Positions 56,392 to 64,000 of a stretch of 64,000 nt of DNA are shown here, piece by piece. The DNA is from Planctomycetaceae bacterium (GTDB lineage Bacteria > Planctomycetota > Planctomycetia > Planctomycetales > Planctomycetaceae): NCBI GenBank assembly GCA_041398785.1, contig JAWKUA010000009.1, positions 124,001 to 188,000 on the forward strand, in the 5' to 3' direction. Under the pieces are notes generated by a model, which was not told the DNA's origin, ran no database searches, and was given only the letters and a program-made list of their open reading frames with translations. The position numbers and the translations under genes are program-made. How positions within the stretch are numbered: the stretch's first letter is position 1; every line of letters begins with the position of its first letter.

Positions 56392-58283
56392 TGGCTCTGC
56401 GGATACCGGAACTGCCGCTGCTGCGCCGTGAGCTGATTGAGCTTGCGAACCGCAAGCGCACGTACGTCGTGCGTGTCGTGGGCGCTGTCGTGCTGCTGTT
56501 TATGGTGTTTACCGCGTATTCCGTCGCGGTCACGGAATGGGTCAGCAATTCCGGACTCTTCGGGGTCAGCGGCAGTAACCGGTACTTCGGAATCGGCGGT
56601 CCGGTATTCGTGCGGATCGTGCCTCTGTTGTTCTACGCGATTCAACTTCTGCTGCCGGCGCTGTGCTGTGCTTCGATCACAATGGAGAAGGAACGGAACA
56701 CGATCGGGACACTGTTCCTGACGCGCCTGTCGCCGTGGACGATCGTCTTTGAAAAGATGCTCAGCCGCATCATTCCGATGCTGACCATTCTGCTGCTGGC
56801 GGCTCCCGTCCTGGCGTATGTGTATTCTCTCGGCGGCGTTGACACTGAGTTGCTGATCGCGACTTTCTGGCTGCTGACCTGCGAATGCCTGCTGTTCGCC
56901 AGCATCGCGATGATGTGTTCGTCGTTCTTCGCGACAACGGTATCCGCATTTATCTGGTCGTACTCGCTGATCGCGGTGCTCGGCCTGCTGTCTGCCTCCA
57001 TGGGGCTGATCACGTTTGTGCCGTCCGTCATCTGGCAACAGATGAGTGTCCAGGGCATGCAGGCCATGTTGTGGCAGCGTTCCGGCGGACCGCTGGGATT
57101 GTTCCCGCCGGCGGGTGGCGCCGTCGGGGGTTCGTCGATTCCGGCACTCGCCTTCGTGCTGCTGCGCAGTTCGCTTCCATCGCTGATCGTTACAGCAATT
57201 TGTCTCAGCATGGCGCGATCGTTCCTGATTCGCCGGGCGTTCGTGTCGACATCGTCGGTATTGCTGCGAGTCTTCAAGTCGGTTGACCGATTCTTCACGC
57301 GGCTGAATGACGCGACCACGGGCGGCATCGAGATCATTCCGGATTCCAGCCCGCTGCCGGTAAACGATCCGGTGGCCTGGCGCGAGCGAAACAAGAAGTC
57401 GCTGGGAAAAGCCCGGTACCTGTTCCGAATTCTGCTGTGCCTTGAAGGCCCGACGCTGTTTATTTGCACGGCCGCCGCCAGTACGTCAGCCCGCAGCGCG
57501 TTTGAAGGGCTGTATTATCTGCATGCCATCCTGTGGGCTCTGGCCGCGATGATCACGTCCGTCAAAGCGGCGACGCTGTTTTCGTCGGAACGGGCCAGAG
57601 AAACGCTGGAACCGCTGCTGGCCACTCCCCTGACATCCGTGGAACTGCTGCGTCAGAAAGTCGCCGGAATGAAGCGGCTGCTGATTGTCATCGCACTGCC
57701 GATTCTGACCGTCAACTTCACGCAGGTTCTGCTGCGCGTCAACCTGGACCCGGCGACGCTGCGATCTCCGCTGATTCTGGCACACCCGCTGGTCTACTTC
57801 CTGCTGAGCATCATGGCAGTCTGGATCCTGCTGTACCTGACAACCTGGCTGTGCGCCGGTATCGGACTGCGGATTCAGTCGCAGACGAAAGCCGTGCTGG
57901 TCGCGGTGGCCGTGATGGCTCTGTGGAGCGTGCTGCCGATTGCCGTCGGTCCGATCTTTCCCTTTCTCCGGGAACTTCTGTTGTTCCTCAGTCCGGCAAG
58001 CTGCATCTATCTGCTGGAAATCTACCTGATGCGCGGTTCGCTGTTCACAACGCCCGTGCTTTATGGGCGCGAAACCGGGCTGCTGGATAGCCTGCCGATG
58101 ATCATTCCGGTTGTCATCTGTCTGTCCTACTATGCCGGTGTCGCGCTGGGACTGCGGTTCCTGGTTCGACGCGGAGCACCCAGGCTGCTGAATCGACTTG
58201 AAAGTCCGAAAACCGTTGCCAGCCCCGCGTGGCGGCAGGACGTCATCGAAGGAAACGCGATGCCGGTGGCCGAGGGATCATGA
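56391..58283 (+). CDS. ABC-2 type permease, module 1
   Basis: 630 residues with about a dozen hydrophobic helices, the first at about 23-46. CCASITMEKERNTIGTLFLTRLSPWTIVFEKM is the elbow-like segment characteristic of ABC-2 permeases, and a second such segment (FSSERARETLEPLLATPLTSVELLRQKVAGM) recurs in the second half, so the protein looks like two fused half-permeases. It starts at the final base of the ATPase gene and ends overlapping the next gene by 4 bp. Substrate unknown. Confidence 0.88.
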   Translation: MALRIPELPLLRRELIELANRKRTYVVRVVGAVVLLFMVFTAYSVAVTEWVSNSGLFGVSGSNRYFGIGGPVFVRIVPLLFYAIQLLLPALCCASITMEKERNTIGTLFLTRLSPWTIVFEKMLSRIIPMLTILLLAAPVLAYVYSLGGVDTELLIATFWLLTCECLLFASIAMMCSSFFATTVSAFIWSYSLIAVLGLLSASMGLITFVPSVIWQQMSVQGMQAMLWQRSGGPLGLFPPAGGAVGGSSIPALAFVLLRSSLPSLIVTAICLSMARSFLIRRAFVSTSSVLLRVFKSVDRFFTRLNDATTGGIEIIPDSSPLPVNDPVAWRERNKKSLGKARYLFRILLCLEGPTLFICTAAASTSARSAFEGLYYLHAILWALAAMITSVKAATLFSSERARETLEPLLATPLTSVELLRQKVAGMKRLLIVIALPILTVNFTQVLLRVNLDPATLRSPLILAHPLVYFLLSIMAVWILLYLTTWLCAGIGLRIQSQTKAVLVAVAVMALWSVLPIAVGPIFPFLRELLLFLSPASCIYLLEIYLMRGSLFTTPVLYGRETGLLDSLPMIIPVVICLSYYAGVALGLRFLVRRGAPRLLNRLESPKTVASPAWRQDVIEGNAMPVAEGS

Positions 58284-60196
58284 TGCGAACGAACCCACAA
58301 TCCGGATCGAACGAGCCGCGCGACGTGATTCGTCGGATGATCGCCGCAGTGCTTGCGACGCTGTTCGGGTTCATTCCCGCGACCGCGCTCGCTCAGTCGG
58401 ACGGCGCGAAGCTGAAGATCGTCGAAAGCATCTGGGGGTTTGACGGGCGAGTCCAGCCGGGACATTTCAATCCGGTTTCGCTGCTGATCGACAACGCCGG
58501 AGACGAACCGGTGGACGCCACGGCGTCCTTCGTCGAAACGCAGGGACTGCTGGATGATTCCGGCGGAAAGCAACTGCAGCAGGTCTATATCGCCGCGAAC
58601 TCGCGCCGCTGGGTCCAGTTCTATCCCTACATCGCCAACGTGTATCAGACCGACTGGCGACTGCGGGTCGGCCGGCATTCCTTTGACACTCTGCAGCAGC
58701 CGCGCGCGGCGTTCCGAACGGATCTGGACTCCGAAGACCAGGCGCCTCAGGCTGTGATCTTCGACCGGCCGGACTATCAGTCAAACCAGCCGACGACGGT
58801 GAAACACTTTCCGGAACACATCTTCCCGCCGTACAGCACCGTTACGTTCGGGCTGCACACCGTGTTTCTGGACCACGTGCCGGACTGGGAACTGCCCCGG
58901 CAACAGGCATTCATGTCGTGGCTGAAGCTGGGCGGGCGAGTCCATGTTCTGAAGGACCAGCGGGGAGACTTCCCGCAGTTTTCCGGAGAACTCGCGGAAC
59001 TCAGCCAGCCGTTCGACAGCTTTCGAGTCGGCAGCGGCCAGGTCACTCGCCACGACGTGCAGCGATCGGAGTTGTCTGCCGACATCGTCAACACGGCACT
59101 TTCCGTCCGCACAAGTCGCACCGAACAGGAAGAGCTGGACAAGACGATTGACGAGCAGTCGCAGAACCAGTTCGGAAACTTTCAGGACGCGGTGACGACG
59201 CCGGCTTACCTGGACGAGGAGATCTTCCGGTCCATGCGCCGCATGACACAGCCGGAACATTCCTGGCCGCTTATCTTCCTGCTGGCCGTGCTGTATATCG
59301 GCTCCATCTTTCCCGGCTGCTGGATCTTGTCTCAGAAGAAGCAGATTCATTTCCTGGCGACGTACGGTGCGATCGCGGGACTGTCGCTGGTCTTCAGCCT
59401 GCTGTTCCTGCTGATCGGACGCCGCGGCTATGGCGAATCGACGACGCTGCACACGCTGGCCGTTGCTCACATGGAAGACGACACTCACGCCAGCCTGTTT
59501 CAATGGAACACGCTGTTCGTCACGGACGGCGACACGTACACCGCCGGAGGACCCGATCAGGAATCCGTGTACGCCACAGCTTCCGGAGAACGAGCCGTCA
59601 GCGCGGGGATCGTCGCCGGAAACGCGGGCGGGATGGAAATGAGAATTCCGCCGTTCAGCGCTCAGACGTTTCTCAGCCGCCGCCGCGTGACCGTGCCATC
59701 GTTGGTGTTTCAGATCAATGACGTGGAACTGACTCAATCCGGTCTGAAATCGCTGATGATCAGCGCCGGAGAAAACTTTGCGCCGGCCGATGGCACGGTG
59801 TTTCGAGCCATCGCGGGAGCACGCGTGTATCGACTGGCATGGAACAGCGACACTCGCACAATCAATCACGTCGGAGCGATCAGTCGCCTGAGCCAGTTCA
59901 CGCAGCACCGTTATGAAGACACCTTCACGTTCGGTCCATTCGGCCCCGCAGCCGACGTCGACGACGATCGAACGGAAGAACAGCGTTTCTACGACGAAGC
60001 GCTGCCGGATCTGGTTCGCCGCAGTCTGCTGGACGAAATCGAATACGACCCGACAAGGTTCGAACTGCCTGCTGACCGCATTCGTCTGCTGGTGTATTCG
60101 CCGATCCCGGAAACCCTGCAGGTTCCCACCAGCGTCGAAGCTCGCGAGACCGGCTGGGTGTTGTTTGTGAAGGATTTGTTTGTTGAAGGGAAATAG
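58280..60196 (+). CDS. GATase-like membrane protein, module 2
   Basis: 638 residues from ATG 58280 (4-bp overlap with the permease; GAGGGA upstream). The signal peptide core is MIAAVLATLFGFIPATALAQ. A beta-sandwich domain (FNPVSLLIDNAGDEPVDATASF) is followed by a GATase-like fold (YSTVTFGLHTVFLDHVPDWELPRQQAFMSWLKLGGRVHVLKD), two adjacent helices (WPLIFLLAVLYIGSIFPGCWIL, GLSLVFSLLFLLIGRRG) and a C-terminal beta domain. Same part order as the protein at 52942-55341. Presumed periplasmic-facing auxiliary subunit of the adjacent exporters. Confidence 0.75.
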   Translation: MMRTNPQSGSNEPRDVIRRMIAAVLATLFGFIPATALAQSDGAKLKIVESIWGFDGRVQPGHFNPVSLLIDNAGDEPVDATASFVETQGLLDDSGGKQLQQVYIAANSRRWVQFYPYIANVYQTDWRLRVGRHSFDTLQQPRAAFRTDLDSEDQAPQAVIFDRPDYQSNQPTTVKHFPEHIFPPYSTVTFGLHTVFLDHVPDWELPRQQAFMSWLKLGGRVHVLKDQRGDFPQFSGELAELSQPFDSFRVGSGQVTRHDVQRSELSADIVNTALSVRTSRTEQEELDKTIDEQSQNQFGNFQDAVTTPAYLDEEIFRSMRRMTQPEHSWPLIFLLAVLYIGSIFPGCWILSQKKQIHFLATYGAIAGLSLVFSLLFLLIGRRGYGESTTLHTLAVAHMEDDTHASLFQWNTLFVTDGDTYTAGGPDQESVYATASGERAVSAGIVAGNAGGMEMRIPPFSAQTFLSRRRVTVPSLVFQINDVELTQSGLKSLMISAGENFAPADGTVFRAIAGARVYRLAWNSDTRTINHVGAISRLSQFTQHRYEDTFTFGPFGPAADVDDDRTEEQRFYDEALPDLVRRSLLDEIEYDPTRFELPADRIRLLVYSPIPETLQVPTSVEARETGWVLFVKDLFVEGK

Positions 60197-60355
60197 GTTT
60201 CCGTGTTCGGCTGCCGGCTCCGGACAAAAAAAACGCTGTTACTGATTTTGCCGGGCTGTGAACGATCGGCACGAAGTTCCACGTTATTGCCGAACCGCCG
60301 GACAGAAGCTCAGATCTCAAGCCTCAAATCCGAAGTCTCAAATCTGCACACAACC

Positions 60356-61327
60356 ATGCCCGAATCCGTCACACCAGCCACCGTCCCGGCGATTTCCGTC
60401 AGCGAACTGTCGCACGCTTTCAAGGGCCATCAGGCACTGAATCAGGTGTCGTTCGCCGTCATGCCGCGGACGGTGCATGGGTTCGTCGGACCGAACGGCG
60501 CCGGCAAGACGACGACACTGAAAGTCATCTGCACCTTGCTGAAACCGAACTGGGGGGAAGTCCAGGTCTTCGGCCGCAGTGTGCGATCGGAAGCCGTTCA
60601 GGTCCGTCAGAGAATCGGGTTCATGCCCGACCACTTCAGCATGTACCGCCAGATGACCGTGTTCGAATATCTGGATTTCTTCGCGGCCGCCTACGGGCTG
60701 AATCTGGCTCAGCGGGATCAGGTCATTGACGACGTGCTGACTCTGACGGACATGGACGGCCGCCGCGACGACCTGATCAGCGGACTTTCGCGCGGAATGC
60801 AGCAGCGAGTCAGTCTGGCGCGCGTGCTGGTTCACGACCCCGACCTGCTGCTGCTGGATGAACCGGCCAGCGGCCTGGACCCGCGGGCTCGCATTGAACT
60901 GATGGAGATCCTTCGCGAACTGAGGCGCATGGGAAAGACGATCTTCATCAGTTCGCACATCCTGAGTGAACTGGCCGAACTGTGCGACAGCGTCACCATC
61001 ATCGATCGCGGCCAGATCCGATTCAGCGGCCCGATGGATGCTCTGCTGGACGCCGACGATTCGCTTCCCACGTATCACCTGAAGCTGGGAGAATCGCCGG
61101 ACAATGTCGTCGGACTGCTGGAAGGCCTTTCAACCATTTCTTCGGTCGAAACTCCGGAAGGCAGCCGTCCGAATGAGTACGTGCTTCAACTGGATCATTC
61201 CGTGTCGCCGAACGAACTGCTGCAGTCGCTGATCACGCTGAATCTTCCGATTCTGTCGTTCAGCCAGCGGCGCAAGCATCTGAATCAGGCGTTCATGGAT
61301 CTGACGACTCGCGGGGTACCCTCGTGA
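60356..61327 (+). CDS. ABC-2 transporter ATP-binding protein, module 2
   Basis: 323 residues from ATG 60356 (MPESVTPATVPAISVSELSHAF); the open frame back to 60203 is low-complexity and has no ABC similarity. Walker A GPNGAGKT (45-52), signature LSRGMQQR, Walker B LLLLDEPASGLDP, H-loop ISSHIL. The match to the module 1 ATPase continues through FMPDHFSMYRQMTVFEYLDFFAAAYGL, so the two are paralogues. Overlaps the permease start by 4 bp (GTGA). Confidence 0.93.
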   Translation: MPESVTPATVPAISVSELSHAFKGHQALNQVSFAVMPRTVHGFVGPNGAGKTTTLKVICTLLKPNWGEVQVFGRSVRSEAVQVRQRIGFMPDHFSMYRQMTVFEYLDFFAAAYGLNLAQRDQVIDDVLTLTDMDGRRDDLISGLSRGMQQRVSLARVLVHDPDLLLLDEPASGLDPRARIELMEILRELRRMGKTIFISSHILSELAELCDSVTIIDRGQIRFSGPMDALLDADDSLPTYHLKLGESPDNVVGLLEGLSTISSVETPEGSRPNEYVLQLDHSVSPNELLQSLITLNLPILSFSQRRKHLNQAFMDLTTRGVPS

Positions 61328-62880
61328 TCAGCGGCACAACGACTCTGTTCAACTGGTCGCTGAAGGCCGACGTCAAAAGTGTCTATCCTCACATTGTTCG
61401 CGCCGGCTTTGCGGTCTTCATGCTGCTGTCGATTTCGATGGCGTATGCGGGATCACTGACCGGCACCGGTCCCGGCCTGCGGTTCTTTCAGTCGATCTGC
61501 TTCCTGAACGTGCTGCTGATTTCCGTTTCCGGGATCAGTTATTTTGTGTCCGCCGTCACGGAAGAAAAGGACGCCGGAACACTGTCACTGCTGCGACTGG
61601 CCGGTGTGACTCCGCTCGCGATCGTGCTCAGCAAGTCCACGTCGCGCCTGATTGCGGCGCTGATGCTGCTGCTGATCCAACTGCCGTTTACGTTTCTGGC
61701 CATCACACTCGGCGGAGTCCTGCGGGAACAGATTATCGCCGCGTACCTGGCACTGGCGGCCTGGATGTGCCTGGTGGCCAACATGGCTCTGTTCTGTTCT
61801 GTTCGCTGCCACACTTCCGGGCGAGCCGCGTCGCTGGCAACGACCGTGCTGATTCTGTTTTTTCTGGCGGGCCCGATTCTTCGAGCCGTCATCGGGCTGA
61901 AGGGAAACGCATGGATCAACACAGCCGTCGTCGACGTCGGCACATGGCTGCTGAATCATCAGCAGCAGCTTTCCGTCACACGGCGACTGGATGAACTTCT
62001 GCAGGCGACGTCGCCATTTCAGATGCTGGACGCTCAGTTCTGGATGAGCCTTACCGGCGGAACAGTTCTGTTTGTGCTCAGCGTGCTGTTCTTCAACCGC
62101 GGCAGCCGGCCGGTGGATGACTACGCTCAGGGGAAATCCGCGCGAGTCCGGCGATTCACCGTCGGTCGCTGCTGGAAACTTGCCGTGGTGTGGAAGGACT
62201 TTCTGTTCTTCACAGGCGGGCGACCGTTTTTCATCGTCAAACTGATCGCCTACGGAACACTCGTGCTGGGTTTCGTCATCTTCCATCGGATGGAAAACCG
62301 GTCGTCCGACTGGTGGATGTCGACGGATCTGGCGTGGATCTGTTTTTTGACGCTGTCCGCGATGCTGACCGTTGAGGTACTGCTGTACTCATCAGGGTCG
62401 CTGTTTCAGGAAGTGCGACAATCCACAATTGCCACGCTGACCATGCTGCCGTCCTACACCGGCACCATTCTGCTGCAGAAACTGGCTGCTTGCCTGATTG
62501 CCCTGGCACCGGTGGTCGTCTGGCTGGCCGTCGTGTACGTCCTTGCGCGCGGAACAATTGAACGCGAACTGTCCGGCACGATGGTCGTGTGGTACGTGTT
62601 CATGCTGGCTCTGTGTTCGCATCTGACCGTTCTGCTTTCGCTGTACACGCGCTGGGCCGCGCTGCCGCTGGCGATTCTGATCACAGCGGCGTCCAACATG
62701 TGCTGTCCGATCGTCACGATGGCACTGTTTTCTCTGTCCGACACCGTCGCACGGAGTCACGGCATCAATCTTGGCATCTTCATCGGAGCCGTCCTGAACC
62801 TGATCTGGGCCTGGGTCTTCGTGTTGCTGCCCATGGAAGTGGAAATCGTCAACCGCTGGATCAAGCTCAGTCGCGAGTAG
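61324..62880 (+). CDS. ABC-2 type permease, module 2
   Basis: 518 residues from GTG, overlapping the ATPase gene by 4 bp. About ten to twelve hydrophobic helices. The ABC-2 coupling segment reads ISYFVSAVTEEKDAGTLSLLRLAGVTPLAIVLSKSTSRLI, and a second candidate (SSGSLFQEVRQSTIATLTMLPSYTGTILLQKL) lies in the second half, again a two-half arrangement. Shorter than the module 1 permease by about 110 residues. End of the island; 63 bp follow before the Uma2-like gene. Confidence 0.88.
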   Translation: MISGTTTLFNWSLKADVKSVYPHIVRAGFAVFMLLSISMAYAGSLTGTGPGLRFFQSICFLNVLLISVSGISYFVSAVTEEKDAGTLSLLRLAGVTPLAIVLSKSTSRLIAALMLLLIQLPFTFLAITLGGVLREQIIAAYLALAAWMCLVANMALFCSVRCHTSGRAASLATTVLILFFLAGPILRAVIGLKGNAWINTAVVDVGTWLLNHQQQLSVTRRLDELLQATSPFQMLDAQFWMSLTGGTVLFVLSVLFFNRGSRPVDDYAQGKSARVRRFTVGRCWKLAVVWKDFLFFTGGRPFFIVKLIAYGTLVLGFVIFHRMENRSSDWWMSTDLAWICFLTLSAMLTVEVLLYSSGSLFQEVRQSTIATLTMLPSYTGTILLQKLAACLIALAPVVVWLAVVYVLARGTIERELSGTMVVWYVFMLALCSHLTVLLSLYTRWAALPLAILITAASNMCCPIVTMALFSLSDTVARSHGINLGIFIGAVLNLIWAWVFVLLPMEVEIVNRWIKLSRE

Positions 62881-62943
62881 GCGCTACTGCCGCAGTTCAT
62901 TTGAGTGTAGAATGGCATCAATCGGGGTTCCTATTGCTGTTCA

Positions 62944-63525
62944 ATGGCACAACATATGAGTTCATTGCTTGATACTCCGGACATTCGCGAATCGGCTCTG
63001 CGACTGGATGTCGACAGGTACCACAGACTGATTCAATTCGGAATTCTCCCTGAAAGCGCGGAGCTGCTGGACGGCTACGTGATTCGAAAGTTGGGTAAGA
63101 CGCCGCTCCATACCTGGACCGTGCAGTTCCTCGCCGACTGGTTGCGGAAGGCACAGATCCCGGACCATCATGTTCGCGTTGAACAGCCGTTGACAATTGC
63201 CGGAGCGGATTCTGAACCGGAACCGGATCTGGCGGTCGTTCACGGTTGTCGTGATGACTATCGCATGGTCCATCCGACAACTGCCATACTGGTCATTGAA
63301 GTCGCCATTTCCACAGCAGGAATCGATCGGCAAAAGGCGCGACTGTACGCCAAAGCAGGAATTCCTGAATGCTGGCTCGTGCTGCCGGACGAGCGAAAGG
63401 TCGTCATCTACCGGAATCCAAATTCGGAAGCATACGCCGGGAGCCGTGAGGTGCACTCCGGGATGCTCTCGCTCGAAATCAGTAAGAACGTCGTGCTTCC
63501 ACTTGTCGACCTGTTTCCGGAATAG
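62944..63525 (+). CDS. Uma2-like (DUF820) predicted endonuclease
   Basis: 193 residues. The restriction-endonuclease-like core is visible as EPEPDLAVVHG (Glu/Asp metal ligands), LVIEVAISTAGIDRQKARLYAKAGIPECWLV and the final strand. Uma2/DUF820 proteins are abundant, multi-copy PD-(D/E)xK-fold proteins in planctomycetes and cyanobacteria, without a settled role. It lies alone after the ABC island; an ATG five codons downstream is an alternative start. Confidence 0.85.
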   Translation: MAQHMSSLLDTPDIRESALRLDVDRYHRLIQFGILPESAELLDGYVIRKLGKTPLHTWTVQFLADWLRKAQIPDHHVRVEQPLTIAGADSEPEPDLAVVHGCRDDYRMVHPTTAILVIEVAISTAGIDRQKARLYAKAGIPECWLVLPDERKVVIYRNPNSEAYAGSREVHSGMLSLEISKNVVLPLVDLFPE

Positions 63526-63599
63526 GACAGACGACTACTCTTCACCGGACCGGGGACATCCGGGCGGGACAGCGGTCGGCACGGTCTGCGAATCGTGGG

Positions 63600-64000
63600 T
63601 TACTTCGCGAACAGCGCTTCGACGAAACCTTCAGCGTCGAACAACTCCAGATCGTCGACCTTTTCCCCGACGCCGATGTATTTCACGGGAATCCCCATTT
63701 CCTGACGAATCGCCACGGTAACGCCGCCGCGAGCAGTCCCGTCCAGCTTGGCCAGAATCAGACCCGTACAATGGACGGCTGTGGAGAAGCTTTTCGCCTG
63801 ACTGAGCCCGTTTTGTCCCGTTGTCGCGTCCAGTACCAGAAGGCTTTCGTGCGGTGCGTCGGGAATGACTTTTCGGATGACTCGCCGGATCTTTTCGAGT
63901 TCGTCCATCAGGTTCTTCTGAGTCTGCAGACGACCGGCGGTATCAACGATCAGATAGTCGGCCGCAGTTTCGACGGCCTTTGATGCACCTTCGTAGGCGA
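63600..64000 (-). CDS. ftsY: Signal recognition particle receptor FtsY, C-terminal part (5' end outside window)
   Basis: The frame is open to the window edge; 133 residues are visible. SRP-GTPase motifs: DTAGRLQTQKNLMDEL (G3, DTAGR), DATTGQNGLSQAKSF, AKLDGTARGG (G4, TKLDGTAKGG in most species) and GVGEKVDDLELFDAEGFVEALF at the C terminus. FtsY docks the SRP-ribosome complex at the membrane. Convergent with the Uma2-like gene, 74 bp apart. Ffh is distinguished by its M domain, absent here. Confidence 0.95.
   Translation of the reverse strand, partial: AYEGASKAVETAADYLIVDTAGRLQTQKNLMDELEKIRRVIRKVIPDAPHESLLVLDATTGQNGLSQAKSFSTAVHCTGLILAKLDGTARGGVTVAIRQEMGIPVKYIGVGEKVDDLELFDAEGFVEALFAK

Overview
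The window looks like chromosomal DNA of a high-GC planctomycete (phylum Planctomycetota). The evidence is the gene repertoire: giant cadherin/tandem-repeat surface proteins with an Arg-rich N terminus ending in an LExRxLL-type motif, an SGNH-hydrolase/beta-propeller/HEAT protein, a formylmethanofuran dehydrogenase subunit C homologue, a deoxyhypusine-synthase-like protein, and a long VWA/MoxR/DUF58/ABC-2 gene island. The genus cannot be fixed from sequence alone. No rRNA, tRNA or CRISPR array was seen.

Layout. 1-8054 (+): the 3' part of a giant cadherin/PKD surface protein, overlapped by 4 bp by a hybrid histidine kinase, then a REC/HD-GYP regulator; this reads as a surface-adhesion and c-di-GMP signalling unit. 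8065-12859 (-): a housekeeping run rplY-pth-rpsF-ssb-rplI-dnaB, with a Rho-independent terminator and a large nested inverted repeat between rplI and dnaB. 13115-15829 (-): the SGNH/propeller/HEAT protein. 16130-17474 (+): a secreted MsrB lipoprotein and a rhodanese/DUF2892 membrane protein.

17475-24866 is a low-gene, visibly more A+T-rich accessory island full of decayed elements: a 21-bp inverted repeat, a multiply frameshifted RHS gene whose tail carries a recognisable phospholipase-A2-like motif, an IS66 tnpA remnant, a nearly full-length but decayed ISAs1-type transposase, and directly beside it an intact ISAs1 element.

24867-41296: a 2-oxo-acid decarboxylase (-) divergent from a GT1-type glycosyltransferase (+); a 1694-residue beta-helix/tandem-repeat/RTX-like surface protein with a clear terminator; then minus-strand metabolic genes (TIM-barrel sugar isomerase, Gfo/Idh/MocA oxidoreductase, HtrA protease, FhcC-like protein, deoxyhypusine-synthase-like protein, SDR reductase).

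42064-62880 (+): a sodium:solute symporter, then an apparently co-transcribed island: lone ABC ATPase with TOBE-like tail, NHL lipoprotein, large VWA membrane protein, MoxR ATPase, DUF58, BatA-like VWA protein, and two successive modules of [GATase-like membrane protein + ABC ATPase + ABC-2 permease]. Many genes are joined by 1-4 bp overlaps. This duplicated module downstream of a MoxR/Bat core is the best candidate for a poorly described envelope system. The window ends with a Uma2-like nuclease (+) and the 3' part of ftsY (-).
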